A stretch of 64,000 bases of DNA from Curtobacterium flaccumfaciens pv. betae (GCF_026241855.1 NZ_JAPJDC010000001.1:2294001-2358000), one strand, 5' to 3'. Positions 35,395 to 45,488 are shown, counted from the first letter of the stretch. Notes: generated from the sequence alone by a model not told the origin. Made by a program: numbers and translations.

Positions 35395-37214
35395 GCGGTT
35401 TCTCCCGTCATGTCGGCGTCCTCGTCGTCCCAGGTGGGCGCGAGTGCCTGGGCGTACTCGATGGAGGAGTTGCTGACGCCCTGCGGGACCATCGGCCAGA
35501 CCATCGAGTCACGGCTCACGACGAAGTCGATCACCACCGGGCGGTCGTTGGTCGCCAGGGCGAGCTCGATCGCGGCGTCGACCTCGTCGGCCTTCTCGAC
35601 GCGGATGCCGAGGGCACCGTAGGCGTCGGCCAGCTTCACGAAGTCCGGGACGCGGCGCGAGGCGTGCCCCGTCTCGAGGTCGGTGAAGGAGTGCCGGCCG
35701 TCGTAGAACAGCGTCTGCCACTGCCGGACCATGCCGAGCGACGAGTTGTTGATGATCGCGACCTTGATCGGGATGTCGTTGATGACGCAGGTCGCGAGTT
35801 CCTGGTTCGTCATCTGGAAGCAGCCGTCGCCGTCGATCGCCCAGACCACGCGGTCCGGCTGCGCGACCTTCGCACCCATCGCCGCGGGGACCGAGTAGCC
35901 CATCGTGCCGGCTCCACCGGAGTTGAGCCAGGCGTTGGGCCGCTCGTACTTGATGAACTGCGCGGACCACATCTGGTGCTGGCCGACACCGGAGGCGTAG
36001 ACGGCCTCGGGACCGGAGAGCTCACCGATGCGCTTGATGATGCCCTGCGGCGCGAGGAGTCCGTCGGTCGGCTCGGCGTACCCGAGCGGGAAGTCGGTCT
36101 TGAGCTGGTGGAGCTTCGCCCACCACTCGTCGGTCGACGCGCGGTCCTCGACGGCGATGCCGCCCCAGGCGTCGAGCAGGTCGACCAGGACCTCGCGGGC
36201 GTCACCGACGATCGGGACGTCGGCGAAGCGGATCTTCGAGATCTCGGCCGGGTCGATGTCGACGTGCACGACCTTGGCGTCCGGGGCGAACTCGTCGGCC
36301 TTGCCGGTCACGCGGTCGTCGAAGCGGGCACCGAGGGCGACGATGAGGTCGCTGTCCTGCAGGCCGAGCACCGCGGGCACCGTGCCGTGCATGCCGGGCA
36401 TGCCGAGGTGCTGCGGGTGCGAGTCCGGGAACGCGCCGCGCGCCATCAGGGTCGTGACGACCGGCGCACCGGTCGCCTCGGCGAAGCGGAGCAGCTCGGC
36501 GGTCGCGCGGGAGCGGATGACCCCGCCGCCGACGTAGAGCACCGGGCGCTTCGACTCGGACAGCAGCTGCGCGGCCGCGGTGATCTGCTTGCCGTGCGCC
36601 TTGGTCACCGGGCGGTAACCGGGCAGGTCGATCTTGGGCGGCCACACGTACGGCGCCGACTTCTGCTGGGCGTCCTTCGTGATGTCCACCAGCACGGGAC
36701 CGGGCCGACCGGTCGTCGCGATGAGGTGCGCCGCGGCGAGGGTCGCCGGCACGTCGGCCGGGTCGGTCACCAGGAACGAGTGCTTCGTGATGGGCATCGT
36801 GATGCCGACGATGTCGGCTTCCTGGAACGCGTCGGTGCCCATCAGTGTCGAGAACACCTGACCGGTGATCGCGATGAACGGCACCGAGTCCATGTAGGCG
36901 TCGGCGATGGCCGTGACGAGGTTCGTCGCACCGGGGCCGGACGTCGCGATGGCGACCCCGACCTTGCCGGACGACGAGGCGTAGCCCTCGGCGGCGTGGC
37001 CGGCGCCCTGCTCGTGACGGACGAGGATGTGGCGGATCGTGGTCGACGCCATCAGCTCGTCGTAGAACGGGATGATCGCGCCGCCCGGCAGGCCGAAGAC
37101 GTCGGTGATCCCGAGGTGCTCGAGCGTCCGGAGGACGGCTCCCGAGCCGGTCAGGATCTCCGGCGACCGGCGTGCACCGGCGGCCGCGGACAACGGAGTT
37201 GCTTCCGTGGGCAT
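35391..37214 (-). CDS. ilvB: Acetolactate synthase large (catalytic) subunit
   Basis: 607 aa. It condenses two pyruvates, or pyruvate with 2-oxobutyrate, using thiamine diphosphate, FAD and magnesium. The catalytic Glu lies in [17 protein letters not shown], and the thiamine-diphosphate motif [20 protein letters not shown] ends with the Asn-Asn pair. ATG with AAGGA 8 nt upstream. It follows ilvD by 45 nt in the same transcript. Confidence 0.97.
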   Translation of the reverse strand: MPTEATPLSAAAGARRSPEILTGSGAVLRTLEHLGITDVFGLPGGAIIPFYDELMASTTIRHILVRHEQGAGHAAEGYASSSGKVGVAIATSGPGATNLVTAIADAYMDSVPFIAITGQVFSTLMGTDAFQEADIVGITMPITKHSFLVTDPADVPATLAAAHLIATTGRPGPVLVDITKDAQQKSAPYVWPPKIDLPGYRPVTKAHGKQITAAAQLLSESKRPVLYVGGGVIRSRATAELLRFAEATGAPVVTTLMARGAFPDSHPQHLGMPGMHGTVPAVLGLQDSDLIVALGARFDDRVTGKADEFAPDAKVVHVDIDPAEISKIRFADVPIVGDAREVLVDLLDAWGGIAVEDRASTDEWWAKLHQLKTDFPLGYAEPTDGLLAPQGIIKRIGELSGPEAVYASGVGQHQMWSAQFIKYERPNAWLNSGGAGTMGYSVPAAMGAKVAQPDRVVWAIDGDGCFQMTNQELATCVINDIPIKVAIINNSSLGMVRQWQTLFYDGRHSFTDLETGHASRRVPDFVKLADAYGALGIRVEKADEVDAAIELALATNDRPVVIDFVVSRDSMVWPMVPQGVSNSSIEYAQALAPTWDDEDADMTGETA

Positions 37215-37259
37215 GAGTGGTCCTTGCCTGAGTGGTGGCGGTGGTGCGGGTGTCGGACG

Positions 37260-38954
37260 CTAGCCCGTGACCGCGCCCTGGGCGGCGGACTTGACGAGCT
37301 TGGCGTACTTCGCGAGGACTCCGCGGGTGTAGCGCGGGGGCAGCGGGGCCCAGCCGTCACGGCGGGCCTCCAGCTCGGCCGGGTCGACCAGTAGGTCGAG
37401 CGAGCGAGCCGCGATGTCGACACGGATGCGGTCGCCATCACGAACGAAAGCGACTGGACCTGCGTCCACTGCTTCCGGTGCGATGTGGCCGATGCACAGG
37501 CCGGTTGTGCCGCCTGAGAATCGACCGTCGGTCAAGAGTAGTACATCCTTGCCGAGGCCCGCGCCCTTGATGGCCGCGGTGATGGCGAGCATCTCGCGCA
37601 TGCCCGGGCCGCCCTTGGGGCCCTCGTAGCGGATGACGACGACGTCGCCCTTCTCGATCCTGCCCTCGGTCAGGGCGTCCATCGCCGCACGTTCGCGGTC
37701 GAACACGCGGGCGGGGCCCTCGAAGACGGAGGCGTCGAAGCCCGCGGTCTTCACCACGGCGCCCTCGGGGGCGAAGGAGCCCTGCAGGACGGTCAGGCCA
37801 CCGGTGGCGTGGATCGGGTTGTCGAGCGTGCGGAAGACCTCGCCGTCGAGTGCCGGCGGGTCGATCTCGGCCAGGTTCTCGGCGACGGTCTTGCCCGTCA
37901 CGGTCATGCACTCGCCGTGCAGCAGGCCCGCGTCGAGCAGCGCCTTCATGATCACGGGGATGCCGCCGTTGCGGTCGACGTCGACCATGACGTACTTGCC
38001 GAAGGGCTTCATGTCGGCCAGGTGCGGGACCTTCGAACCGATGCGGTTGAAGTCGTCCAGCGACAGCTCGACCTCGGCCTCGTAGGCGATCGCGAGCAGG
38101 TGCAGGATGACGTTCGTCGAGCCGCCGAGGGCCATCGCGACGGCGATCGCGTTCTCGAAGGCTTCCTTGGTGAGGATCTGGCGGGCGGTGATGCCGTGCC
38201 GGAGCATGTTCACCACGGCCTCGCCCGAGCGGTGCGCGTAGTAGTCGCGGCGACGGTCGGCGCTCGGCGGGGCGGCGGAGCCCGGCAGCGACATGCCGAG
38301 TGCCTCGGCCACGCTCGCCATCGTGTTGGCGGTGTACATGCCACCGCAGGCGCCTTCACCCGGGACGATGGCGCACTCGATCTTCTTGAGCTCTTCCTCG
38401 CTCATGGTGCCGGCCTTGCAGGCACCGACGCCCTCGAAGGAGTCGATGATGGTGACTTCCCTCATCGTGCCGTCGGCCTGCTTCACGTAGCCCGGCATGA
38501 CCGAACCCGCGTAGAGGAACACGCTCGCCAGGTCGAGTCGCGCGGCGGCCATCAGCATGCCGGGCAGCGACTTGTCGCAGCCGGCGAGCAGGACGGTGCC
38601 GTCGAGGCGTTCGGCGTTGACGACGGTCTCGACGCTGTCCGCGATGACCTCACGCGAGACGAGGGAGAAGTGCATGCCCTCGTGGCCCATCGAGATGCCG
38701 TCCGAGACGGAGATGGTGCCGAACTGGAGCGGGTAGCCGCCACCGGAGTGCACGCCCTCCTTCGCACCCTGCGCGAGGCGGTCGAGCGAGAGGTTGCACG
38801 GCGTGATCTCGTTCCACGAGGACGCGATGCCGATCTGCGGCTTCTCCCAGTCCTCGTCTCCCATACCGACGGCCCGCAGCATGCCACGCGAGGTGGTTGC
38901 TTCGATCCCGTCGGTGACGACCCGGCTGCGCGGCTTGACGTCGATATCAGGCAT
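37260..38954 (-). CDS. ilvD: Dihydroxy-acid dehydratase
   Basis: 564 aa. This iron-sulfur enzyme dehydrates dihydroxy acids to 2-oxo acids in valine and isoleucine synthesis. Cluster cysteines sit in [30 protein letters not shown] and [14 protein letters not shown]; the catalytic serine is in [15 protein letters not shown]. The ATG has no ribosome binding site but a TAGACT box 6 nt upstream, so the operon's message should be leaderless. A patch near the 3' end (about 37389-37547), covering the catalytic-serine motif, uses rare codons such as GTA, CTA, TCA, ACA and GCA, unlike the rest. Confidence 0.96.
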   Translation of the reverse strand: MPDIDVKPRSRVVTDGIEATTSRGMLRAVGMGDEDWEKPQIGIASSWNEITPCNLSLDRLAQGAKEGVHSGGGYPLQFGTISVSDGISMGHEGMHFSLVSREVIADSVETVVNAERLDGTVLLAGCDKSLPGMLMAAARLDLASVFLYAGSVMPGYVKQADGTMREVTIIDSFEGVGACKAGTMSEEELKKIECAIVPGEGACGGMYTANTMASVAEALGMSLPGSAAPPSADRRRDYYAHRSGEAVVNMLRHGITARQILTKEAFENAIAVAMALGGSTNVILHLLAIAYEAEVELSLDDFNRIGSKVPHLADMKPFGKYVMVDVDRNGGIPVIMKALLDAGLLHGECMTVTGKTVAENLAEIDPPALDGEVFRTLDNPIHATGGLTVLQGSFAPEGAVVKTAGFDASVFEGPARVFDRERAAMDALTEGRIEKGDVVVIRYEGPKGGPGMREMLAITAAIKGAGLGKDVLLLTDGRFSGGTTGLCIGHIAPEAVDAGPVAFVRDGDRIRVDIAARSLDLLVDPAELEARRDGWAPLPPRYTRGVLAKYAKLVKSAAQGAVTG

Positions 38955-38960
38955 GGGATG

Positions 38961-38966
38961 AGTCTA
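38961..38966 (-). promoter_or_regulatory. -10 box (TAGACT) of the ilv operon
   Basis: TAGACT on the minus strand with 6 nt to the ilvD ATG predicts a leaderless transcript. No attenuator or T-box is possible in such a short leader. The same hexamer and spacing occur before pdtaS. Confidence 0.6.
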
Positions 38967-39024
38967 GGACGCTTTGGGATACCAGCCGTGCACCCCCGTG
39001 CATTCTCATGCTCCGGGCCCGCGA

Positions 39025-39807
39025 TCAGCGGGTGGCGCGGAGCCTCGCCAGCTGCTTCAGGACCCCGGTCAGGGCCGCGGGGTCGGCGATGCGGTACCCG
39101 GCCCGGGTCTGGCCCGGCCCGACCTTCACCCCGACGTCGCCGTCGCCGAGCACGCGGAAGGCGTCCTCGTCGGTGACGTCGTCGCCGGCGAAGAACACCG
39201 CGTCGGCGCCGTGCAACTCGCGGAGCCGGGCGATCGCGTCGCCCTTCGTGACGTGGCGCACCGCGAACTCGACGATGTCCTTGCCACCGCGCTCGAGCAC
39301 CTCGGGGTCGGCCTCGTGCGCCGCACGGCTCGCCGCCGCGTTCGCCTCGGCAGCGACCTCGGCGGAGACGCGGCGCGTGTGCACCCCGTGCCCCGCGGGC
39401 TTGTGCTCGATGACGACGCCCGGGAACCGTTCGCCGACCGCGTCGAGCGCGGCGCCGATCCGTGCCACACGACCGACCTCGTCATCGGACAGCGCGGCCT
39501 CGTCGTGGCCGTCCACGCGCCACTCGACACCGTGCGAGCCGACGAGCGCCATGTCCTCGGGTGCGTGGGTCACCGCGGCCAGGCTGCCGAGCGGACGCCC
39601 GGACACGAGCACCACCTCGGTGTCCTTCGCACGGTGCAGGGTCAGGACCGCGGCCCACGAGCCGGGCAGCGCGCCGACCTGCGAGGGGTCGTCGGCGAAG
39701 GGGGCCAGCGTGCCGTCGAAGTCGAGGGCGACGATCAGTCGCGGCGCAGCCGCGAGCGTCTCGAGGGCCGCGTCGATGGCGGTCTGGTCGGTGGTGGTCT
39801 CAGTCAT
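39025..39807 (-). CDS. otsB: Trehalose-6-phosphate phosphatase
   Basis: 260 aa, HAD superfamily. It removes phosphate from trehalose 6-phosphate. Motif I is LDFDGTLAPFADDP with the nucleophile Asp, followed by VSGRPLGSL (motif II), a cap domain, and GDDVTDEDAF (motif IV) near the C-terminus. The chosen ATG (MTETTTDQ) overlaps the otsA stop by 8 nt; a longer frame upstream only reads otsA out of frame. It makes the compatible solute trehalose together with otsA. Confidence 0.94.
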   Translation of the reverse strand: MTETTTDQTAIDAALETLAAAPRLIVALDFDGTLAPFADDPSQVGALPGSWAAVLTLHRAKDTEVVLVSGRPLGSLAAVTHAPEDMALVGSHGVEWRVDGHDEAALSDDEVGRVARIGAALDAVGERFPGVVIEHKPAGHGVHTRRVSAEVAAEANAAASRAAHEADPEVLERGGKDIVEFAVRHVTKGDAIARLRELHGADAVFFAGDDVTDEDAFRVLGDGDVGVKVGPGQTRAGYRIADPAALTGVLKQLARLRATR

Positions 39808-41392
39808 CACGTGCCTCCCGGGTGTCCTCGGCAGCCCTGGCGGACTGGGCGTCCTGGTCGAAGATCGACATGTTGTCGGTCTGCGCCTCACGGTGCTGCT
39901 CACGCGGGTCGGCTGCGGACGGGTCGATCTGGGCGTTCCGCGGCGCGTGTCGGTCGAGCGCCTCGAGGAACGAGCGCGACCAGCGCGCCACGTCGTTGTC
40001 ACGGACGCGCTTGCGGAGCGCCCGCATGCGCGTCGACCGCTCGCGACGCGGCATCTGGATGGCGCGCTCGATCGAGTCCTTGAGCGCCCCGATGTCGTGC
40101 GGGTTCACGATCACGGCCTGCTTGAGCTCGTCGGCGGCACCGGCGAACTCGGACAGGATGAGCACCCCGTCGTTGTCGAAGCGGGCGGCGACGTACTCCT
40201 TCGCGACCAGGTTCATGCCGTCGCGCAGTGCGGTGACGAGCATGATGTCGGCGGCCAGGTACAGCGCCACCATCTCCTCGCGCGGGTAGCCGTGGTGCAG
40301 GTACGAGATCGGCTGGTGGCCGATGACGCCGAGGTCGCCGTTGATGCGGCCGACGCTCAGCTCGATCTCGTCGCGGAGCGCCGCGTACGAGTCGACACGC
40401 TCGCGACTCGGGCTCGCGACCTGGATGAGGGTGGCGTCCTCGACGGCGATCCGGCCGTCCTCCACCAGCTCGCCGAAGGCCTTGATGCGGTGGCGGATGC
40501 CCTTGGTGTAGTCGAGCCGGTCGACACCGAGCAGCACCGTCTTCGGGTTGCCGAGGCTCTCGCGGATCTCGCTTGCACGCTCCTGCACCTCGGGCTTGCG
40601 GGCGATCGCCTCGAAGCTCTCGGCGTCGATGGAGATCGGGAAGTGCCTGGCCTCCACGTGCCGGACCGTGATGCCCTTGCGGCTGCGCGGGGCTGCCGGG
40701 TCGTCCACCGGGACGTCGATCGTGGTGCCCTTGGTCGTGTAGCCCTTGATGTGCCGCACCGCACGCAGGAAGTCGCTGGCGTCGTCGTGGCGCTGGAAGC
40801 CGATGACGTCGGCGCCGAGCAGCCCGTCGAGGATCTGCGCACGCCACGGCAGCTGCGCGTAGATGCCGACCGGCGGGAACGGGATGTGGTTGAAGAAGCC
40901 GATCGTCAGGTCGGGACGCTTCGCACGGAGCAGGGCCGGCACGAGCTGCAGCTGGTAGTCCTGCACCCAGACGATGCCGTCCTGCTCGACGATCTCGGCG
41001 ATCTGCGTGGCGAAGCGCTCGTTCACCCGCTTGTACGCGTTCCACCAGTCGCGGTGGTAGCTCGGGTGCTCGATGACGTCGTGGTACAGCGGCCAGAGCG
41101 TGTCGTTGCTGAAGCCCTCGTAGTACTCCTCGACGTCGTCGTCGGAGAGCGGGACGGGGACGATGTGGATGCCCTCGTTGTCGAACGGTGCGACCTCGAC
41201 CTCGGCCTGCCCCACCCAGCCGACCCAGGCTCCGTCGTTCGCGCGCATCACGGGTTCGAGGGCGGTGACGAGGCCGCCCGGCGAGTGCCGCCAGCCCTCG
41301 TTGCCGTCCTGGTCGACGACGCGGTCCACCGGGAGTCGGTTGGAGGCGACGACGAACGAGTAGCGGGTCTGTTCGGTGCGGTCTGCAGGCAT
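39800..41392 (-). CDS. otsA: Trehalose-6-phosphate synthase
   Basis: 530 aa, GT20. It joins a nucleotide-activated glucose and glucose 6-phosphate. SNRLPVDRV and GWVGW near the N-terminus bind glucose 6-phosphate; QDYQLQLVPALLR, FNHIPFPP, GVDRLDYTKGI and the donor-site LRDGMNLVAKEYVAAR are all in place. A roughly 40-residue polar C-tail (DPSAADPREQHREAQTDN) extends past the usual end. It heads the otsA-otsB pair and is divergent from the large membrane protein gene. Confidence 0.95.
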   Translation of the reverse strand: MPADRTEQTRYSFVVASNRLPVDRVVDQDGNEGWRHSPGGLVTALEPVMRANDGAWVGWVGQAEVEVAPFDNEGIHIVPVPLSDDDVEEYYEGFSNDTLWPLYHDVIEHPSYHRDWWNAYKRVNERFATQIAEIVEQDGIVWVQDYQLQLVPALLRAKRPDLTIGFFNHIPFPPVGIYAQLPWRAQILDGLLGADVIGFQRHDDASDFLRAVRHIKGYTTKGTTIDVPVDDPAAPRSRKGITVRHVEARHFPISIDAESFEAIARKPEVQERASEIRESLGNPKTVLLGVDRLDYTKGIRHRIKAFGELVEDGRIAVEDATLIQVASPSRERVDSYAALRDEIELSVGRINGDLGVIGHQPISYLHHGYPREEMVALYLAADIMLVTALRDGMNLVAKEYVAARFDNDGVLILSEFAGAADELKQAVIVNPHDIGALKDSIERAIQMPRRERSTRMRALRKRVRDNDVARWSRSFLEALDRHAPRNAQIDPSAADPREQHREAQTDNMSIFDQDAQSARAAEDTREARDD

Positions 41393-41516
41393 GGGGTGGT
41401 GTGATCTCCGTTCCGCCCGGCCGGGGCCGGGTGCGTCGGTGCGTCGTGCGTCGGGTGCGACGGCCGGCGTGGTGCGCCGGGCGCGCTGCCGAAGTTACCA
41501 GCGTGGGGACAGCGCA

Positions 41517-41546
41517 TTCACGGCGGATCGGCGGTTCCGCTACGCT
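41517..41546 (+). promoter_or_regulatory. Candidate promoter of the 917-aa membrane protein gene
   Basis: TTCACG and TACGCT separated by 18 nt. The predicted leader of about 66 nt holds a small GTGTC/GACAC hairpin (41554-41570) and GGAGAGGA before the GTG. Confidence 0.45.
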
Positions 41547-41618
41547 GCAGGCACGTGTCGGGGGGACACGGGTGCTGGAGTGCGGCGCCGGCCTCCCGGT
41601 CGGAGAGGACCCCCAGCC

Positions 41619-44372
41619 GTGAGCGAGAACCCGCCCAACCAGCCCGTCCCGCCGTCGCAGCGTGGTCCCGGCCAGCCAGGTCCCGGCCAGTTCGGATCCG
41701 GCCAGTCCGGTCCCGGCCAGTCCGCCGGGAACGGCCAGCCCGCCTGGCAGCAGCAGCCTGGAGGCCCGCAGCAGTGGTCGGGTCAGCCCGCCCCCGCCGC
41801 GCAGCCGTCCGATGCGTTCGGTCGCTTCTTGCGCTCCGTGTCCGGTCGCGACTGGCTGGCGGCCGTGCTCGCCGCCGTCGGCGGCTGGGTCGCGGCGTAC
41901 GTCGTCGCCGGGCTCTCACTGCTCATCACCGTGGGCCTGCTCGCATCCGGCGGCAGCGGTTCGGCCGCTCCGTCCACCGGGTCCGGCACCGACCTCGGCG
42001 CGGGCTCGGCCCCCGACGTGGAGTCCCTACTCTCCGGCGTGAGCGTCCTGCTCGGTGCGCCGGCGCAGCTCGTGGCCCTCGCCGACCTCGGCCGTCTGCA
42101 CCTGTCCGGGTCCATCGGGTTCCTCGGTTCCGGTTCGGGCTCGCTCGCCGTGGTGCCCGCGCTGGTGCTCGCCGCGCAGGTCGTCCTGGCCGTCGTGCTC
42201 ACCCGCCGGATCCGCACGCGTGGCCTCGGTCGCACGCAGGTGCTCGTCACCGCGGTGGTCTCCGGCCTCGTCACGACCGTGCTCACGAACGTCGCGGCCG
42301 CCCTGTTCGCGATCCGGTTCCCGTCGATGTCCGGCGCGGTCATCGAGCCGGTGCACGCCGTCGGTGTCGGGAGCATCCTCGGCGCGTTCGTCATCGGTGC
42401 CCTGGCCGCGCTCCTCGCCCGGCCCTCCGTCCTCGCTGGTGGCAACGTCTTCGCCGCCCGTCTGCTCGGCACACTGCGTGTCGCCGCGTCGCAGCTCACG
42501 GTCCTCGTCGTGCTGGTCGCCCTCGTCGTCCTCGTCGTCGCCGTCATCGCCCAGCCGTCCTTCGGCTCCGCGTTACCGCTGCTGCTCGGCAACGTCGCGG
42601 TCGGGCTGACCGCGCTCGGGTTCTTCGGTGGTGTGGGGACCTCCGGCTTCGGGTCCGCCAGCGACACCGCCTCGGTGTTCGGCGGGGCCGGCGGCTGGAC
42701 CTGGCTGGTCGTGCTGTTCGTCGTCGTCACCTCGGTCGTGGCCGGGCTCGCACTCGCCGTCCGCCGCAACGACCGGATCCGCACCACCCTCGACTGGGTC
42801 GTCACGCCGCTGGTGTGGTTCGCACTCGGTCTGCTCTTCTTCGTCCTCGGCACCGGCGTCGCCTCGTACCAGGTGAGCAGCACGAGCTCCGTGGACGCAT
42901 CGGGGTCGATCGGCGTCGCGCCGTGGACGCCGATCGTCTTCGCCCTGTGGGGCGGCGTGATCGAGGTCGTCGCCCGGTACCTCGCTCCGGTGCTCCTGCC
43001 CCGCCTCGGTGGTGCCGCGGTGCTCCGGACGTCGCGTCTGGTCGGGGCGGACCCCCGCCCCGTCGTGCCGCAGGCGTTCCCGGCCGGGCCCGTCGCCGGT
43101 CCAGGCGCCCCCGTGGCACCCACCGCCTCCGCCGACCCGGCCGCTCCCGGTGCTCCCGCTGCGCCCGGCGCGCCTGTCGCCGCCGATGCTCCGGCCGCCG
43201 CCGCGTGGAACACTCCCCCGGCCGCCGGCCAGCAGGCCCCGTACCCGCCGGCCGGGTCCGGTCAGGAGCCCGCGGACGGCCAGCAGTCGATCTCCGGCGC
43301 GCAGCCGTCGTACGGGTCGCAGCCGCCCTACGGCACGCAGGCCCCGTACGGCGCACCACCCGCCTACGGGTCGCAGCCGTTCATCGGCGGTGGTGCCCCC
43401 GCTCCGGCACCGATGTCCCCGCGGTCCAAGAAGATCCTGGTCCGTTCGCTCATCGCCGGCGGCGCCGTGATCGTCGTCGTCATCGCCGGCGCGGTCACGA
43501 CGAGCGTCCTCCGCGCCAACGTGTGGGGTCCGGCACCGACCGTCAAGTCCTACGTGCAGGCCATCGCCAGCGGTGACGCCGACACCGCCGCCGACCTGAG
43601 CGAGGTCCCCGACGACGCCGCGATGCTCGACTCGAAGGTGCTCCGGAGCGCGAAGGACCGCCCGTCGGACATCCGCGTCGGCCGGGTGGCCCGGACCGGT
43701 GACACCGCGATCGCCACCCTGAGCTACACGCAGGACGGCAAGAACCGCTCCGGCCAGGTGTCGTTGCGGCGCACGGGCACCTCGTTCCTGGTGAAGGACG
43801 AGTGGCGTGTCACGCAGCCCCTCGCCCAGCAGGTCACCCTGACGGCCTCCGACGTGCTCGAGGGTGCACCCGTGACCGTCGGCGGCAAGGAGATCGGGAA
43901 GATCAGCGAGGGCAAGTTCACGTCCCTCGCCTACCCCGGCACCTACCAGGTCTCGGTCGGCGGGACGAAGTACTTCACCGGCGGCACCGAGGAGGTCGCC
44001 GTGGGCACGGCCGCGTCCGGCTACGTCGACTTCGCGCCGAAGGCGACCAAGGCACTCGAGCAGGACGCCGAGCAGTACGTGACCGACCTGATCGACGACT
44101 GCGCCGAGAAGACCGAGCTCCGGGCCCTGAGCGGTTGCCCCTGGTACGGGCCCTACGACGCCGACGGCGGCGTGCAGTACGACGTCACGTCGAAGCCCGA
44201 GCTGCAGGTCGAGGCGTCCCGCGCCGGCACCGTGATGGTGACGAGCACGAAGGACGGGAGCGTCTCGTACAGCTACACCTCGTACCTCGGTGACGAGAAG
44301 CGCGGCGAGGATTCCTTCGATGTGAACCAGTACCTGAAGGTGGAGGACGGCAAGCTCGTCTCCGCCTACTGA
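41619..44372 (+). CDS. Large multi-domain membrane protein of unknown function
   Basis: 917 aa from GTG with GGAGAGGA upstream. Parts in order: a Gly/Pro/Gln-rich cytoplasmic tail (about 1-65); a first membrane block with about 9-10 segments (about 75-450); a Pro/Ala/Gln/Tyr-rich linker with YGSQPPYGTQAPYGAPPAYG-type repeats (about 480-600); one further membrane segment (about 612-635); and an extracellular C-terminal half with two small beta or DUF4878-like domains (for example VKSYVQAIASGDADTAADL and VTVGGKEIGKISEGKFTSL). Similar disordered tails occur in actinobacterial cell-envelope proteins. I do not recognise the function. Anchoring plus a folded outer half suggests an envelope or stress role. 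Confidence 0.75.
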   Translation: MSENPPNQPVPPSQRGPGQPGPGQFGSGQSGPGQSAGNGQPAWQQQPGGPQQWSGQPAPAAQPSDAFGRFLRSVSGRDWLAAVLAAVGGWVAAYVVAGLSLLITVGLLASGGSGSAAPSTGSGTDLGAGSAPDVESLLSGVSVLLGAPAQLVALADLGRLHLSGSIGFLGSGSGSLAVVPALVLAAQVVLAVVLTRRIRTRGLGRTQVLVTAVVSGLVTTVLTNVAAALFAIRFPSMSGAVIEPVHAVGVGSILGAFVIGALAALLARPSVLAGGNVFAARLLGTLRVAASQLTVLVVLVALVVLVVAVIAQPSFGSALPLLLGNVAVGLTALGFFGGVGTSGFGSASDTASVFGGAGGWTWLVVLFVVVTSVVAGLALAVRRNDRIRTTLDWVVTPLVWFALGLLFFVLGTGVASYQVSSTSSVDASGSIGVAPWTPIVFALWGGVIEVVARYLAPVLLPRLGGAAVLRTSRLVGADPRPVVPQAFPAGPVAGPGAPVAPTASADPAAPGAPAAPGAPVAADAPAAAAWNTPPAAGQQAPYPPAGSGQEPADGQQSISGAQPSYGSQPPYGTQAPYGAPPAYGSQPFIGGGAPAPAPMSPRSKKILVRSLIAGGAVIVVVIAGAVTTSVLRANVWGPAPTVKSYVQAIASGDADTAADLSEVPDDAAMLDSKVLRSAKDRPSDIRVGRVARTGDTAIATLSYTQDGKNRSGQVSLRRTGTSFLVKDEWRVTQPLAQQVTLTASDVLEGAPVTVGGKEIGKISEGKFTSLAYPGTYQVSVGGTKYFTGGTEEVAVGTAASGYVDFAPKATKALEQDAEQYVTDLIDDCAEKTELRALSGCPWYGPYDADGGVQYDVTSKPELQVEASRAGTVMVTSTKDGSVSYSYTSYLGDEKRGEDSFDVNQYLKVEDGKLVSAY

Positions 44373-44404
44373 GCAGGAGCCGACTGAGCAGGAGCCGACT
44401 GAGC
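44368..44404 (+). repeat. 15-bp tandem repeat restating the stop codon
   Basis: Two full units (44368-44382, 44383-44397) and a partial third of ACTGAGCAGGAGCCG. Each contains TGA in the same frame, so the membrane protein gene has three in-frame stops in a row. Confidence 0.85.
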
Positions 44405-44420
44405 GGCTCCGCAGCACCGC

Positions 44421-44454
44421 GACGGCCGACCCGGGATCTCCCGGGTCGGCCGTC
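44421..44454 (+). terminator. Perfect 15-bp hairpin after the large membrane protein gene
   Basis: Arms GACGGCCGACCCGGG and complement around ATCT, just before the corA -10 box. Confidence 0.8.
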
Positions 44455-44458
44455 TCAG

Positions 44459-44464
44459 TAGGCT
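44459..44464 (+). promoter_or_regulatory. -10 box (TAGGCT) for a leaderless corA transcript
   Basis: TAGGCT lies 7 nt before the corA ATG. It is 4 nt past the upstream terminator. Confidence 0.5.
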
Positions 44465-44471
44465 GACGAGC

Positions 44472-45443
44472 ATGGTCAGGACACGGGCGTGGTGCAAGGG
44501 CGACACGGTCGAGCGGGACTTCCCCGTCGACCGGATCTCCGACCTCGTCGCCGATCCGGACACGTTCGTCTGGATCGACTACACCGACCCGACGTCGGCT
44601 GACCTCGAGCAGATCGAGGAGGAGCTCGGCATCCACGCGCTCGCGGTCGAGGACGCCGTCGAGCACGGACAGCGGCCGAAGCTCGACCGGTACCGGGACA
44701 GTCTGTTCCTGGTCGTCTACGACGTGGGCGGCACGGACGACGAGGGCGACCTGATCACGCACGAGGTCAAGGCCTTCGTCACCGAACGGGCGCTCGTCAC
44801 GATCCACGGGTCCGACGTCGACACCACCCCGATGGAACACCGGCTCACGGCGAACTCCGACATCGCCGAACACGGCGTGCCCTGGCTCGTCTGGGCGCTG
44901 CTCGACGCCGTCGTCGACCGGGCCACCGACACCGTCGAGGACCTGGAGCGGCAGATCGACGCGCTCGAGGACGACCTGTTCGAGCCGGGCGACCCCCGTG
45001 AGCAGCAGATCCAGCGGCGGTCGTTCCGGCTCCGCAAGACCCTCGGGGTGCTCCGGCGGCTGGTCGTCCCGACGCGGGACAGCGTCGCCTCGTTGCTGCA
45101 CGGTGACGCGGAGACGATCTCGAACGGCATCCGGCCGTACTTCCGCGACGTCGAGGACCACCTGGTCTCGATCGCCGACTCGGTCGAACAGCTGCGCGAC
45201 GCGGTGTCGAGCGTGCTCGACACGACCCTGAACCTGGCGTCGAACCGGCAGAACACCGTCATGAAGAAGGTCACGAGCTGGGCGGCGATCATCGCGATCC
45301 CGACGGGGGTGACGAGCTTCTTCGGGCAGAACGTCGAGTTCCCGGGCGAGGGAGCCTGGAGCGGGCTCTGGGCGTCGCTCGCGATCATCACCGCGTCGTC
45401 GCTCGTGCTCTACCGCGTCTTCAAGACCCGCGACTGGCTCTGA
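44472..45443 (+). CDS. corA: CorA-family magnesium/divalent cation channel
   Basis: 323 aa. A cytoplasmic alpha/beta domain (1-180) and long helix (EDLERQIDALEDDLFEPGDP, then NRQNTVMKKVTSWAAI) lead to two C-terminal membrane segments, the CorA layout. The pore-mouth signature, usually GMN, reads FFGQNVEFPG here. GxN variants are known in the family and may alter selectivity, so magnesium is likely but not certain. The C-terminus ends KTRDWL with basic residues. It has no visible ribosome binding site and a TANNNT box 7 nt upstream. Confidence 0.9.
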   Translation: MVRTRAWCKGDTVERDFPVDRISDLVADPDTFVWIDYTDPTSADLEQIEEELGIHALAVEDAVEHGQRPKLDRYRDSLFLVVYDVGGTDDEGDLITHEVKAFVTERALVTIHGSDVDTTPMEHRLTANSDIAEHGVPWLVWALLDAVVDRATDTVEDLERQIDALEDDLFEPGDPREQQIQRRSFRLRKTLGVLRRLVVPTRDSVASLLHGDAETISNGIRPYFRDVEDHLVSIADSVEQLRDAVSSVLDTTLNLASNRQNTVMKKVTSWAAIIAIPTGVTSFFGQNVEFPGEGAWSGLWASLAIITASSLVLYRVFKTRDWL

Positions 45444-45488
45444 GCGCGCAGGGCTCCGGCACCCGAACGGTCCGAGGCCCCGCCGACG

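Noticed and set aside
38955..39024. T-box or leader-peptide attenuator before the ilv operon
   Set aside because: The -10 box lies 6 nt from the ATG, leaving no leader, and no such structure is visible in the 70-nt gap.
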